A stretch of DNA of 64,000 nucleotides from Veillonella sp. T11011-6 (GTDB taxonomy: Bacteria; Bacillota; Negativicutes; Veillonellales; Veillonellaceae). Under the pieces are notes generated by a model. That model searched no databases and had not been told where the DNA came from. It saw nothing but the letters and a program-made list of their open reading frames with translations. The stretch lies in the NCBI RefSeq assembly GCF_002959755.1, contig NZ_PPCW01000004.1, positions 62,001-126,000 of the forward strand, read 5' to 3'. Numbering within the stretch: the first letter of the stretch is position 1; every line of letters begins with the position of its first letter. Both the position numbers and the translations under genes were made by a program. Of this stretch, positions 34,093 to 43,086 are shown one piece after another.

Positions 34093-34980
34093 TTAGCTAT
34101 TCTTTATTTGACCGGTTAAATATGGTAATTTACCGCGGATTTCTCTTCCTCGTTCAAGATAGGATTCTAAAGCTTGACCTTCATCTTCTTGTGAAAGTAT
34201 CTCTTTTACCCGTTTGATTTCGGATTCGATTTGTGAAAGACCTTCAATTACATTGTGTCTATTACCATAAATGATTTCACGCCACATAGATGGCAAACCA
34301 CCGGCAACACGTGTACAATCTCTAAAGCCTCCTGCAGATAATTTCATGCGCAACTCGCCTAATTCATCACCACCGGAAACTTGAGTTAAAATGGATGCCA
34401 ATAAATGTGGCATATGACTCACCATAGCTAAATACGCATCGTGAGCATAGATATCGACGAATTCAATACGTGATCCTACAGCGCGTCCCATTTCAGCTAG
34501 TTCTTGAGCAACCTCTTCATTATATACATCAGAGGCCTTATCCTCTAGTACAATCCAACCCATACCTTTAAATAGGTTTTTATGAGATACTTCGTAGCCA
34601 CCCTTTTCAGAGCCAGCCATAGGATGAACAGACACAAAAATTGTCCCTTTCGGAATAGAATCATATACAGCTCGTACAAAGTTTTCCTTTGCACTAGATA
34701 CATCAGTCACCACTTGTCCTGGTCTAAAAAGATGTGCCATTTCTGTAAATAGTCTTGCATTTGTATCTGGAGGCAATGAAAATACAACGATATCTGAATT
34801 TTCAATCAATGGTTCTACCTCAGTCCAAGCAGCTTTTACCACCCCATCCTGAATGGCCGCATCACAAACCTCTTGGCGACGAGCATACCCTACTACCTCA
34901 TAATCGGTATAGGCCTTTAAAGCCTTCGCCAACGAACCACCTAATAGACCTAAGCCAATAATGCCTACTGTCTTACTCAT
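34093..34980 (-). CDS. tyrA: Prephenate dehydrogenase
   Basis: TyrA oxidatively decarboxylates prephenate to 4-hydroxyphenylpyruvate in tyrosine synthesis. The 295-residue protein begins with the NAD motif VGIIGLGLLGGSLAKAL, followed by VVFSLPPD near 72, VSVHPMAGSEKGG near 117 with the catalytic histidine region, and LSAGGFRDCTRVAGG near 215. There is no chorismate mutase or ACT domain. It stands alone; other aromatic genes are not in the window. AGTAGG lies five bases before the ATG. Confidence 0.93.
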   Translation of the reverse strand: MSKTVGIIGLGLLGGSLAKALKAYTDYEVVGYARRQEVCDAAIQDGVVKAAWTEVEPLIENSDIVVFSLPPDTNARLFTEMAHLFRPGQVVTDVSSAKENFVRAVYDSIPKGTIFVSVHPMAGSEKGGYEVSHKNLFKGMGWIVLEDKASDVYNEEVAQELAEMGRAVGSRIEFVDIYAHDAYLAMVSHMPHLLASILTQVSGGDELGELRMKLSAGGFRDCTRVAGGLPSMWREIIYGNRHNVIEGLSQIESEIKRVKEILSQEDEGQALESYLERGREIRGKLPYLTGQIKNS

Positions 34981-35003
34981 ATAAACCTACTTTCACAAAT
35001 AAT

Positions 35004-35031
35004 TAGCCTTACACTCTCTAATGTAAGGCTA
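35004..35031 (-). terminator. Probable terminator after the MATE exporter gene
   Basis: Ten-base perfect arms (35004-35013, 35022-35031), followed on the minus strand by an AT-rich stretch with only a short T-run, about 50 bases after the stop. Confidence 0.6.
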
Positions 35032-35081
35032 ACTATATCTACAAACTACTAAAAGTATATTGAAATCGTGTAAATATAAGA

Positions 35082-36428
35082 CTATGCCTCTATGAGGCGT
35101 CTATTTTTCCACTTCCCACTATACCAGCGATATACAAATAATAAACCTCGTAAAATTTCATCTACCGCCATGGCAATCCAAATGCCTACGAGCCCCCATT
35201 CCCAGTAAATTCCAAATAGATAGGACAATGGTACAGCACATAACCACATGCCAAAAATGCCTACGAGCATCGGTGTTCTAATATCCCCTGCTGCTTGTAA
35301 GCAGCCAACCATAACAATATTAACGGCACGACCTAACTCAAGAAAAATCTCAATCAGTAATACATTATGTGCTAACGATAGGATTTCTGGATCCGTAGTA
35401 AATATGGATAGTACAATATCACTGGTAATATAAAAGAACGTAGCCAGTCCTACACTAATGGCAATGGCTAACAACATAGAATGCCATACGCGATTTGTCA
35501 CCTCAGCTTGTCGTTTAGCCCCCATCAGGTAACCCACAATAACTTGAGATGCATTTGCTAATGCTATGGTATATACATAGCAAAGCATGGCAATAACTGA
35601 TACATACACCTTTGTATTAATAACAGCTAGCCCTAGGATGTTGACCATTTTCATAATCGTTGTCTGAGATAGCTGATAGCTTAATGTTTCACCACCAGAG
35701 GGAACACTGATATTCAGTAAAGACTTAACCGTATGCCACGGGAATGGTTTTAAAAATTTGAAGCTCACCTCTAAAGTAAGCAACTTCTTAAAGGTATAGC
35801 CAATAATTACGAGGCCTACCACCTTAGATAACCAGGTAGAAATTGATACCCCTAGTACACCAAGGCTTGGTATGGGACCATGACCAAATATTAATACATA
35901 GTTAGTTGTGATATGGATAACATTCATAACTAACGCGATATACATAGTAACACGCGTTAATGAATGGCCTCTAAATACGGCAACCAGCGCATAATACATA
36001 GCCTGAATCGGTAATCCTGCGGCCACAATGGTCGTATATATCGACGTATCACTCATCGTTTCGGGAGGTATACCTAGCCATGTAAAAATCCATTCATGAC
36101 AGGTGATAAAGAATACGGCCGCAACAGATGAAAACAAAAAGTTCAACACCAAACTGACCGTACACACCTCAGATAGCTTAGACTGATTCTTAGCCCCTAA
36201 ATACTGGGCAATCAAAATCGTCGTAGCTGTACTCATAACAATGATGAGCATAATAAAGATATTTAAAATTTGATTGGCATTAGCCACAGCTGCTACCGCT
36301 TGAGGAGAGTAATGGCTCATCATTACTTGGTCTATATTACCTACTAACAGCTGTAGGAATACTTCGATAAATATAGGCCAGCTCAATGTCCAGATAGACA
36401 AGCTAATCCCTTTTTCATAAGACTTCAT
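35082..36428 (-). CDS. MATE-family efflux transporter
   Basis: The 448-residue inner-membrane protein has about twelve hydrophobic helices in two similar halves, with MATE landmarks such as LSWPIFIEVFLQLLVGNIDQVMM at the N-terminus (read in pieces), VANANQILNIFIMLI, and PSGGETLSYQLSQT at the start of the second half. MATE proteins exchange drugs or metabolites for sodium ions or protons; the substrate is unknown. It is a single-gene unit: a terminator follows it, and it lies 72 bases after the LemA gene. Confidence 0.92.
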   Translation of the reverse strand: MKSYEKGISLSIWTLSWPIFIEVFLQLLVGNIDQVMMSHYSPQAVAAVANANQILNIFIMLIIVMSTATTILIAQYLGAKNQSKLSEVCTVSLVLNFLFSSVAAVFFITCHEWIFTWLGIPPETMSDTSIYTTIVAAGLPIQAMYYALVAVFRGHSLTRVTMYIALVMNVIHITTNYVLIFGHGPIPSLGVLGVSISTWLSKVVGLVIIGYTFKKLLTLEVSFKFLKPFPWHTVKSLLNISVPSGGETLSYQLSQTTIMKMVNILGLAVINTKVYVSVIAMLCYVYTIALANASQVIVGYLMGAKRQAEVTNRVWHSMLLAIAISVGLATFFYITSDIVLSIFTTDPEILSLAHNVLLIEIFLELGRAVNIVMVGCLQAAGDIRTPMLVGIFGMWLCAVPLSYLFGIYWEWGLVGIWIAMAVDEILRGLLFVYRWYSGKWKNRRLIEA

Positions 36429-36500
36429 AGTATCCCCTTATATACTAATGTCAGATTTTATAGTATGCCCTTTATACACTAACCTCCAATTGCCTATCCC

Positions 36501-37220
36501 TTAAAAGAAAACGCCTTTAGATTTTTCTTTAGTTTCTTGATCTGCAATAAATGGAATTCTAGTAGTTCTACCTTCTTTGGCCGCTACAATCTTTTTAAAT
36601 GGGAATTCAAAGATTTCTCTATTCCAAGTATTTACAGCATCATTATACAACGTTCTAGCTGCAGTAATTTCTTTTTGTAAGTAAGAATTTTGTTGCATTG
36701 CATCACGAATTGTATCTTGGCTTTGTAATTCTGGATAATTTTCTATAGCTACGTTGAGGGCTCTTGTAGCCTTGTTAAGTTGTGCATTCACATCACTTCT
36801 AGATTCTTCAGAAAAATTACCACTTCTATACTTAGCAATGTCTACAAGGATATCCTTATCAACTTCAATAGATTTTTCCACAAGTTTAGCCGCATTAGAA
36901 AGAATCACAACACGTTGCTCCATATAGTTATCAATTTCAGATGCAGCATTTTGAATTCTTTGTTCCATCATATTAAACTCTGAGCTAATTTGTTTTAATC
37001 GCCACCATGGATAAATCAATACAATGGCGCCAATAATAGATACTAGATACTTGTCTATAACTATGCCTAAAACGATACCGATAACACCAACTGCCATAAG
37101 GATCGTTGGAAGAAGTTTTTCAAAGCCACTAGTTTCAACAGGGATTACCTTAGCGATAACATGCACATCTCTGCCTTCAGACATAATTTCCGGATTCATT
37201 TCGTCGAGTTGGTTAGCCAT
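36501..37220 (-). CDS. LemA-family membrane protein
   Basis: The 239-residue protein matches LemA in its C-terminal two thirds: EFNMMEQRIQNAASEIDNYM and RVVILSNAAKLVEKSIEVDK form the long helical region, and YPELQSQDTIRDAMQQ with ARTLYNDAVNTWNREIFEFP is the conserved end. Two membrane helices (about 37-55 and 58-73) precede it; many LemA proteins have one. The ATG at 37218-37220 follows GGAGG by eight bases, and it overlaps the 616-residue protein gene by eight bases. LemA function is unclear; links to surface, stress and membrane remodelling have been suggested. Tight coupling argues that the two proteins form a complex. Confidence 0.88.
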   Translation of the reverse strand: MANQLDEMNPEIMSEGRDVHVIAKVIPVETSGFEKLLPTILMAVGVIGIVLGIVIDKYLVSIIGAIVLIYPWWRLKQISSEFNMMEQRIQNAASEIDNYMEQRVVILSNAAKLVEKSIEVDKDILVDIAKYRSGNFSEESRSDVNAQLNKATRALNVAIENYPELQSQDTIRDAMQQNSYLQKEITAARTLYNDAVNTWNREIFEFPFKKIVAAKEGRTTRIPFIADQETKEKSKGVFF

Positions 37221-39063
37221 TTTGGGTACCTCCAAATTCTTTGTAAATAGTATTTAATAAATCGTCGAGAGACTGATTTTGTCGATATAGTTTACCTGCC
37301 ATAAAGTGATCGTATGCAAAAGACCGATCTCTATTATTTTCAGATTTTTGATACTGGTCTAGACCTTTAATATGATTAAAATCCTCTCCAGCAGATTTAA
37401 TTTCTGAAACCTCTATCAATTCGTGTTTTGTAACAGGAACATACTCGTCCCAGCGGACTGGTACATAATAGGTTCTACCATTACCCGCTCGCACAGGCAC
37501 TTCATCTATGTGTTCAATCGTTCTATACGAATAGGCATCTACCTTAATCACTTCTGAGTCACCTTCATTTTTATGGTGGCTAGTCTTAAGGATTGTTTTT
37601 ACATTATTACGCTCCGACGCATTAGGGGGAACAAATAAATTGAGTCCCATTTTATTGGCTAGCATTTCTGTAATGTAATCATTATATTTGAAAGCATAAG
37701 ATTTACTATAAATATAATCATTAGATGCCATCTGTTGATACACAGGAATTGCTAAAATTGGGAGGAATGAGAAATACATATGATCAAAGTAACTACAGTT
37801 GTAATTAATGAACTTCTCTTTAATCTTTTCGAATGAAAAATCATAATACTGAGATGGCGAAGTATCAAAATCCCAGTTTTGAGAGTTGTCAGCTTTAACC
37901 TCATTAATTTTACATTCTTTGTTAAATATAAAATCATCGCCATACGGTGAGTTTTCAAAAATATCCTTGTAGTTGCTTTGTGCTAACGGCGTAAACAATA
38001 CACGGAACTCAACTTCATTATTACGATCTAATGCATTAAATTGAGCATCAAACTCTTCATTGGCTAGAGCTTGGAAATTACCTCCGTCCTCCAATGAATC
38101 TTCAGCTTTCTTTCTAAGACTAGCAATGCCTTTTGCTAAGCGACTCTTGGCACCACCAAAATTAAAGAATCCTTTTTCCGGTGGTTTTCTATGAAATGTT
38201 AAGTTAGGTGCCGCATGATTGCCATACACTAAAGATACTCTATTGGCATAATACGGACCAGGTTGTCTTATGACTGCACGTAGTGTTTCGTTCACATCTC
38301 TAGTCTTCAAATTCCCATTAGAATCTACATACTCCTCAGTATAGGTCACATCTAATGTGCCTTCATAGGTATAGTCATCCAGCCAGTGGACTATACGCTT
38401 AAGAAACACAAAGGGATTTCCTAAAATATCGCCAGATGCAATATCTAATGTGGAATGGTTCACATCACCTTTTTCCAAGAATCCATAATCTTTAACGAGC
38501 TGTTCATATCGTTCAATATTAAAATTAGAATCCATATGAATAAAAGGAATCGCCTTTTTTATGAGTTCCATAGTCATTTCACTATGAAAGAGATTATTCA
38601 AAGGCGCCATCATCTCATAACCTTCTTGGCGCATTTGAGCTAAGGCCGCATCTAGGTCTTTAAGCTTTTCCTCAAGGCTCTTACTATTGGGCTTAATCCA
38701 ATATAGATATAAACCTACACATAGAACTAGAACCGCAATACAAATAATAATAGATACAATATCTACATGATTTTGTGAAAACTGATAGACACCATAAATA
38801 ATGGCCCCTATACCGATAACAATATCAATCTTTTTAATAATGCCAAATCGTTTATATGATGTATTCGATTGATCTCGATTCTCTGATACAGAGGTATATT
38901 TGTCTATTAAAACTTTATTGGTATCTATATCTACCTTGGATTGATTGACTAAATCTTGAAAGTATTCCTCGGTGACTTGCTGGAAGGCATCCTTTAACTC
39001 TTCCCGATAATACTTAAGCGGCTCTAGCAATGCTTCATTATATTCATTCGACACGTTACTCAT
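37213..39063 (-). CDS. Large unknown membrane protein coupled to LemA
   Basis: I do not recognise a defined family for this 616-residue protein. Residues 10-60 look like a coiled coil; two membrane helices lie at about 78-94 (IDIVIGIGAIIYGVYQF) and 101-123. The remaining 490 residues are soluble and mixed alpha/beta, with beta-rich stretches such as YEGTLDVTYTEEYVD and YYVPVRWDEYVPVTK near 540. DUF3137-type LemA partners have a similar layout, but I cannot claim homology. AGGAGAGGGA directly precedes the ATG, and the stop overlaps the LemA start by eight bases. Four 28-bp tandem repeats lie 164-275 bases before the start and may regulate the pair. Confidence 0.75.
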   Translation of the reverse strand: MSNVSNEYNEALLEPLKYYREELKDAFQQVTEEYFQDLVNQSKVDIDTNKVLIDKYTSVSENRDQSNTSYKRFGIIKKIDIVIGIGAIIYGVYQFSQNHVDIVSIIICIAVLVLCVGLYLYWIKPNSKSLEEKLKDLDAALAQMRQEGYEMMAPLNNLFHSEMTMELIKKAIPFIHMDSNFNIERYEQLVKDYGFLEKGDVNHSTLDIASGDILGNPFVFLKRIVHWLDDYTYEGTLDVTYTEEYVDSNGNLKTRDVNETLRAVIRQPGPYYANRVSLVYGNHAAPNLTFHRKPPEKGFFNFGGAKSRLAKGIASLRKKAEDSLEDGGNFQALANEEFDAQFNALDRNNEVEFRVLFTPLAQSNYKDIFENSPYGDDFIFNKECKINEVKADNSQNWDFDTSPSQYYDFSFEKIKEKFINYNCSYFDHMYFSFLPILAIPVYQQMASNDYIYSKSYAFKYNDYITEMLANKMGLNLFVPPNASERNNVKTILKTSHHKNEGDSEVIKVDAYSYRTIEHIDEVPVRAGNGRTYYVPVRWDEYVPVTKHELIEVSEIKSAGEDFNHIKGLDQYQKSENNRDRSFAYDHFMAGKLYRQNQSLDDLLNTIYKEFGGTQNG

Positions 39064-39226
39064 TCCCTCTCCTTAATGAATCGTACAGTAAGTACTACAT
39101 CTATACGTTTCCATTATGCCTCATATTCTGAAATAACAGCCTCTTATACTTATAAGCTTTCAATTTTTTACTTAATTATAAATATCCTAAATTATAAATT
39201 AGTATATCAATTAAGAAAACCTCCGT

Positions 39227-39338
39227 AAAGTAAGAATACTATTCATAACACAATAAAGTAACCATATTACTTATATCACTATAAAATAACCATACTATTC
39301 ATGATACGCTAAAGTAATCATACGATTAATAATGTAAA
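39227..39338. repeat. Four degenerate 28-bp tandem repeats
   Basis: Four adjacent 28-base units (39227-39254, 39255-39282, 39283-39310, 39311-39338) each begin AAAGTAA or AAAATAA and share the core ATACTATTCAT or close variants. Units 1-2 and 1-3 agree at 21 of 28 positions; the fourth is the most diverged. There are no spacers. They lie between the korB terminator and the LemA-partner gene. The rest of the gap, 39064-39226, is AT-rich with no gene. Confidence 0.85.
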
Positions 39339-39374
39339 AACCCCTCTTTACTAGACATCCAGTAAAGAGGGGTT
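39339..39374 (-). terminator. Terminator after korB
   Basis: Fourteen-base perfect arms (39339-39352, 39361-39374) with an eight-base loop, followed by a T-run on the minus strand, 31 bases after the korB stop. Confidence 0.93.
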
Positions 39375-39404
39375 CAGATCATAAATGATCCAATTTAAAT
39401 AAGA

Positions 39405-40277
39405 TTATTTAAATTGATTGCAAAGGCTATCGAATAGTGCTTGATCTGGTTTTACAACATCTTCAGTCAATGGGCGAGGATGTGGACCACCATTTGCTGC
39501 AGCCATAGCTTTTTCGAAGGAAGGTTTAGTAGTATCTTGATAAATAAGACCTGTAACCAAACCATCTGTTTCACCCAAAGTTTTAAGTGCTGTTGCACGA
39601 TCTGTTGGATCATAACCTTCTGGCAATGCAACTAGGTGTTCTTTGAACCAGTCATAGCTGTTGTGTTTATTGTAAGTAACACATGGGCTGAATACGTTAA
39701 TGAAGGAGAAACCTTCATGATCCATTGCTTGTTGAATCAAATCAACAAGTTCTGCACGGTTAATCATGTAACCTTGCGCTACGAATGTAGCACCTGCAGC
39801 AATTGCAGTTTCACAAACGGACAATGGAGATTCGAATGCCCCACGAGGAGTTGTTTTTGTAACAAAACCGATGTCGGAACGAGGGGATGCTTGACCTTTA
39901 GTCAAACCATATACATGGTTATCCATAACGATGTATGTCATGTTTACATTACGTTTGAAAGCATGGATAGTGTGACCCATACCAATAGCGAATGCATCAC
40001 CATCACCGGAGCAAGCGATAACTTCTAAGTCTTGGTTAGCAAGTTTAACGCCTTGTGCGTAAGGAAGCGCACGACCATGAGTTGTATGTGCACCATATGC
40101 GTAGAAATAACCACCGATACGGCTAGAGCAACCGATACCGGAAATTACTGCTAATTTTTCTGGTGGAATATTTCTTGCTGCTACAGCATCAGTAATTGCT
40201 GCTTGAACCCCATAATGGCCACAGCCAGGACACCAGTTTGGACGAATATCGTTTCTGTAATCTTTAGCTGTTGTCAT
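39405..40277 (-). CDS. korB: 2-oxoacid:ferredoxin oxidoreductase beta subunit
   Basis: This 290-residue subunit binds thiamine diphosphate and an iron-sulfur cluster. Visible are RPNWCPGCGHYGVQ near 12, GIGCSSRIGGY near 45, the TPP motif ACSGDGDAFAIGMGH near 88 and the distal cysteine in NVFSPCVTYNK near 195. With the alpha subunit it decarboxylates a 2-oxoacid, most probably 2-oxoglutarate, to the acyl-CoA and reduced ferredoxin, or runs in reverse. AGGAGG lies nine bases before the ATG at 40277, so a longer frame to 40301 was rejected. One base separates it from korA. The oxoacid preference cannot be set from sequence alone. Confidence 0.9.
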   Translation of the reverse strand: MTTAKDYRNDIRPNWCPGCGHYGVQAAITDAVAARNIPPEKLAVISGIGCSSRIGGYFYAYGAHTTHGRALPYAQGVKLANQDLEVIACSGDGDAFAIGMGHTIHAFKRNVNMTYIVMDNHVYGLTKGQASPRSDIGFVTKTTPRGAFESPLSVCETAIAAGATFVAQGYMINRAELVDLIQQAMDHEGFSFINVFSPCVTYNKHNSYDWFKEHLVALPEGYDPTDRATALKTLGETDGLVTGLIYQDTTKPSFEKAMAAANGGPHPRPLTEDVVKPDQALFDSLCNQFK

Positions 40278-40278
40278 A

Positions 40279-42030
40279 TTATAGGACCTCCTTAATAGCA
40301 TTTTTCACATAACTTTTTGTGAATGGATTACCATCGTATTTCAAGCAGCTGGAAATTTTAGATTTCTTATGCATGTTGATTTTAAATAAGTTAGTCAATT
40401 GGCCTGTTGCATTGTGTTCAACGATAACCACTTTTTTCGCAGCATCCATAAATGGTTGTAATTGTTTTGCTGGGAATGGTTTAATCAAGCGCAATTGTAA
40501 GTGGTTAACTTTAACGCCTTCTTGATCGAATTCAGCAACTGCTTCTTCGATAGCACCACGGCTGGAAGCCATACCTACAACAAGTACATCTGCTTCGTCG
40601 TATTTAGCATTATTCAAGAATGGTTCATAGTTATCAGCTACAGTTTCCAATTTGCGGAAACGTTTATCAGTTTGCGCTACGTGCATTGTAGGCGCTTCTG
40701 CTGGTTTACCTTCTTCATTATGTTCAAGACCTGTAGAAAGGAATAGACCATTTTTCATGCCAGGAATTGTACGAGGAGAAATGCCATCTTCAGTCAATTC
40801 AAAGCGTTTGAAATAATGAGGTTGTTCCAATTCAGGAAGGTCAGCTTCTTTCATCATTTTACCGCGGTTAATAGGCACACGGTTCAAGTCGAAGGAAGGA
40901 ACAGATTGTTTATTCAAACCTTGTTGTAAGTCAGGCATGAAGATAACTGGGCATTGGTACATTTCTGCCAAGTTGAATGCTTTTTGAATTTCATAGAAGC
41001 ATTCTTCGATAGATGTTGGAGAAATTACGATACCAGCGTAATCGCCATGTGCATTGTAGCAAGCCGCATCAATATCAGATTGTTCAACCTTTGTAGCCAT
41101 ACCTGTGGATGGGCCAGAACGTTGAACATCGATAACAACCATTGGCAATTCAGCCATGGAAGCCATGGATAAGGATTCAGCCATCAAGGAAAGACCAGGG
41201 CCAGAAGTACATGTGAAGCCACGAACACCTGCGTATACGCCGCCCATAGCTGTCATACATGCTGCGATTTCGTCCTCTGTTTGAACGATTGTAGCACCCA
41301 ATTTATCCATGTTTTTAATCATATATTCCATTACTTCAGATGCTGGAGTAATAGGATAAGATGCCATGAAACGGGAACCCGCTGCGATAGCACCTAAAGC
41401 ACATGCTTCATTACCTAATAAGAACATTTGATCTTTCTTACCAGGAGCTGGCAATGTATCGATTTCAACATCGCCTAATTTTTCCATTACAAGGCTATGA
41501 CCATCGTCAAAAGCAGCCAAGTTTTTATCCACGATTTCTTGGGATTTTTTCGCAAATTTAGCAGCAATCGCATCTTTGAACATCTTAGTATCAAAACCAA
41601 GAAGTGCAACAGACATACCAAGTGCAACGATGTTACGCATCAACATGGAACCTTGTTTCATTGCTGTTTCAGAAATTGGCAAGGACAAGCAATTAACCTT
41701 TGTACCTTCAAATTTAGAGAAGTCAGGACTTACTTTGCTGTCACAAATGATGTAACCGCCATCGCGAACTTCAGAACCATGCATATCAACTGTTTCTTGA
41801 TCAAGAGAAAGCAAGAAGTCTACGCCTTCACCAATGGACATAACTTGTTCTAATGCAACGCGCAATGCGAATGTAGTATGACCACCTTTGATACGAGATG
41901 CAAATAAACGTTGGCTATACAAGGAATAACCTTCTTTAGCGAGGATTGTCGCCATGATTTCGCCACAACTCTCAATACCTTCACCTTGTTGGCCGCCCAT
42001 TTTCCAGATAAAATCTTTACGTTTTTGCAA
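40279..42030 (-). CDS. korA: 2-oxoacid:ferredoxin oxidoreductase alpha subunit (gamma-alpha fusion)
   Basis: The 583-residue protein joins a gamma domain (about 8-185; GGQQGEGIESCGEIMA, YSQRLFASRIKGGHTTF) to the alpha catalytic and CoA-binding domains (about 205-583; SYPITPASEVMEYM, TSGPGLSLMAESL). This fusion is typical of 2-oxoglutarate-type enzymes. The start is a TTG (42028-42030) nine bases after AGGAGG; a GTG at 42039 sits directly on that site. It is the first gene of the korA-korB unit, which has its own promoter and terminator. The enzyme suits an anaerobe that couples carbon flow to ferredoxin. Confidence 0.9.
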   Translation of the reverse strand: MQKRKDFIWKMGGQQGEGIESCGEIMATILAKEGYSLYSQRLFASRIKGGHTTFALRVALEQVMSIGEGVDFLLSLDQETVDMHGSEVRDGGYIICDSKVSPDFSKFEGTKVNCLSLPISETAMKQGSMLMRNIVALGMSVALLGFDTKMFKDAIAAKFAKKSQEIVDKNLAAFDDGHSLVMEKLGDVEIDTLPAPGKKDQMFLLGNEACALGAIAAGSRFMASYPITPASEVMEYMIKNMDKLGATIVQTEDEIAACMTAMGGVYAGVRGFTCTSGPGLSLMAESLSMASMAELPMVVIDVQRSGPSTGMATKVEQSDIDAACYNAHGDYAGIVISPTSIEECFYEIQKAFNLAEMYQCPVIFMPDLQQGLNKQSVPSFDLNRVPINRGKMMKEADLPELEQPHYFKRFELTEDGISPRTIPGMKNGLFLSTGLEHNEEGKPAEAPTMHVAQTDKRFRKLETVADNYEPFLNNAKYDEADVLVVGMASSRGAIEEAVAEFDQEGVKVNHLQLRLIKPFPAKQLQPFMDAAKKVVIVEHNATGQLTNLFKINMHKKSKISSCLKYDGNPFTKSYVKNAIKEVL

Positions 42031-42123
42031 GAGATTCACCCTCCTTAGGATAAAAATTACACTGCTGACAAGAGTCTACCTTACTATGTTAATGTTTTAT
42101 AGTACGAACCTGTCTATATCGTC

Positions 42124-42152
42124 ATTGTATCATGTATATTTTGGGTTTACAA
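42124..42152 (-). promoter_or_regulatory. Probable korA-korB promoter
   Basis: Minus-strand TTGTAA (42147-42152) and TACAAT (42124-42129) with a 17-base spacer, about 95 bases before korA. A GATACA-type element occurs twice around it. Confidence 0.6.
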
Positions 42153-42212
42153 TGTATCATTTCACATAATAATAGGTATAAATTAAGGCATTATAACTAA
42201 AAATTATAAGAA

Positions 42213-42245
42213 AAAAGGATACTACATGCTATGTAGTATCCTTTT
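42213..42245 (-). terminator. Terminator after truA
   Basis: Fifteen-base perfect arms (42213-42227, 42231-42245) with a GCT loop, followed by a T-run on the minus strand. It closes the whole ribosomal-ecf-truA region. Confidence 0.92.
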
Positions 42246-42300
42246 AGTATTAATAGTTATCGTTTTAAATAAATTATAGGAGAATGTAGTCTATACAAAA

Positions 42301-43086
42301 TTATATAGAATATTTATTCTGTAATACCTCTTGCTGCCGTTCTTCGGTAAAGAAGATTTCCTCTAGACACAAACCTTGAGCTGGTGCCGTTTTGCCTATT
42401 ACACGGCGATCTTTAGCTGCTAAATAGCCCTTAATCTCCTCTACCTTACGTCGTCCCAGCCCTACATCGACGAGCAATCCCGCAATATTGCGAACCATGT
42501 GATATAAGAAGCCATCACCTATAACAGAAATGGTAACATGAGGACCATCTGCCTCTACGTGAATTCCCATGATTGTTTTTACTGGATCTGCAGGCGTTGA
42601 ATTCGTACCCTTTAAGGTTGTAAAGTCATGCGTGCCTAATAGTTCATTACCGGCTGCTTGCATAAGCTCAATATTAAGAGGCTTCTTAACGTGCCAATGG
42701 TATCGCTTTGTCAGTGGATTGGCAATGAGTTGATTATGGATGGTATATACATACTCTTTACCATATATATTCCATCGCGGCTTCCAATCGAGGGGAATTT
42801 CCACCGCCTCAAGAACAACTATATCCTTTGGAATATGTGCAATCATAGCGCGAGGAATATTTTCTGCCGGTATAGATCCAGATGTTTGGAACGTACAGAC
42901 TTGAAACTTCGCATGTACCCCTGCATCGGTTCTAGAAGCACCGTAGATTTGAATTGGTTCATTACAAATTTTTGACAATCCATATTCTAAACAGCCTTGT
43001 ACCGTTAAGCCCTTATCGTCGGGTTGCTTTTGATAGCCTGCTAAGTCAGTGCCATCATAAGCGACTATAATCCGTATATTTCTCAT
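42301..43086 (-). CDS. truA: tRNA pseudouridine synthase A
   Basis: TruA makes pseudouridine at positions 38-40 of tRNA anticodon arms. The 261-residue protein has IVAYDGTDLAGYQKQP at the N-terminus, the catalytic aspartate in YGASRTDAGVHA near 55, and FLYHMVRNIAGLLVDVG near 195. It overlaps ecfT by four bases (ATGA). The order ecfA1-ecfA2-ecfT-truA is classical for Firmicutes. Confidence 0.96.
   Translation of the reverse strand: MRNIRIIVAYDGTDLAGYQKQPDDKGLTVQGCLEYGLSKICNEPIQIYGASRTDAGVHAKFQVCTFQTSGSIPAENIPRAMIAHIPKDIVVLEAVEIPLDWKPRWNIYGKEYVYTIHNQLIANPLTKRYHWHVKKPLNIELMQAAGNELLGTHDFTTLKGTNSTPADPVKTIMGIHVEADGPHVTISVIGDGFLYHMVRNIAGLLVDVGLGRRKVEEIKGYLAAKDRRVIGKTAPAQGLCLEEIFFTEERQQEVLQNKYSI

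Noticed and set aside
39227-39338. CRISPR array
   Set aside because: The 28-base units are contiguous with no spacers, and are degenerate; no cas genes are nearby.
42040-42300. Small genes between korA and truA
   Set aside because: Only the korA promoter and truA terminator are supported; short frames there have no ribosome sites.
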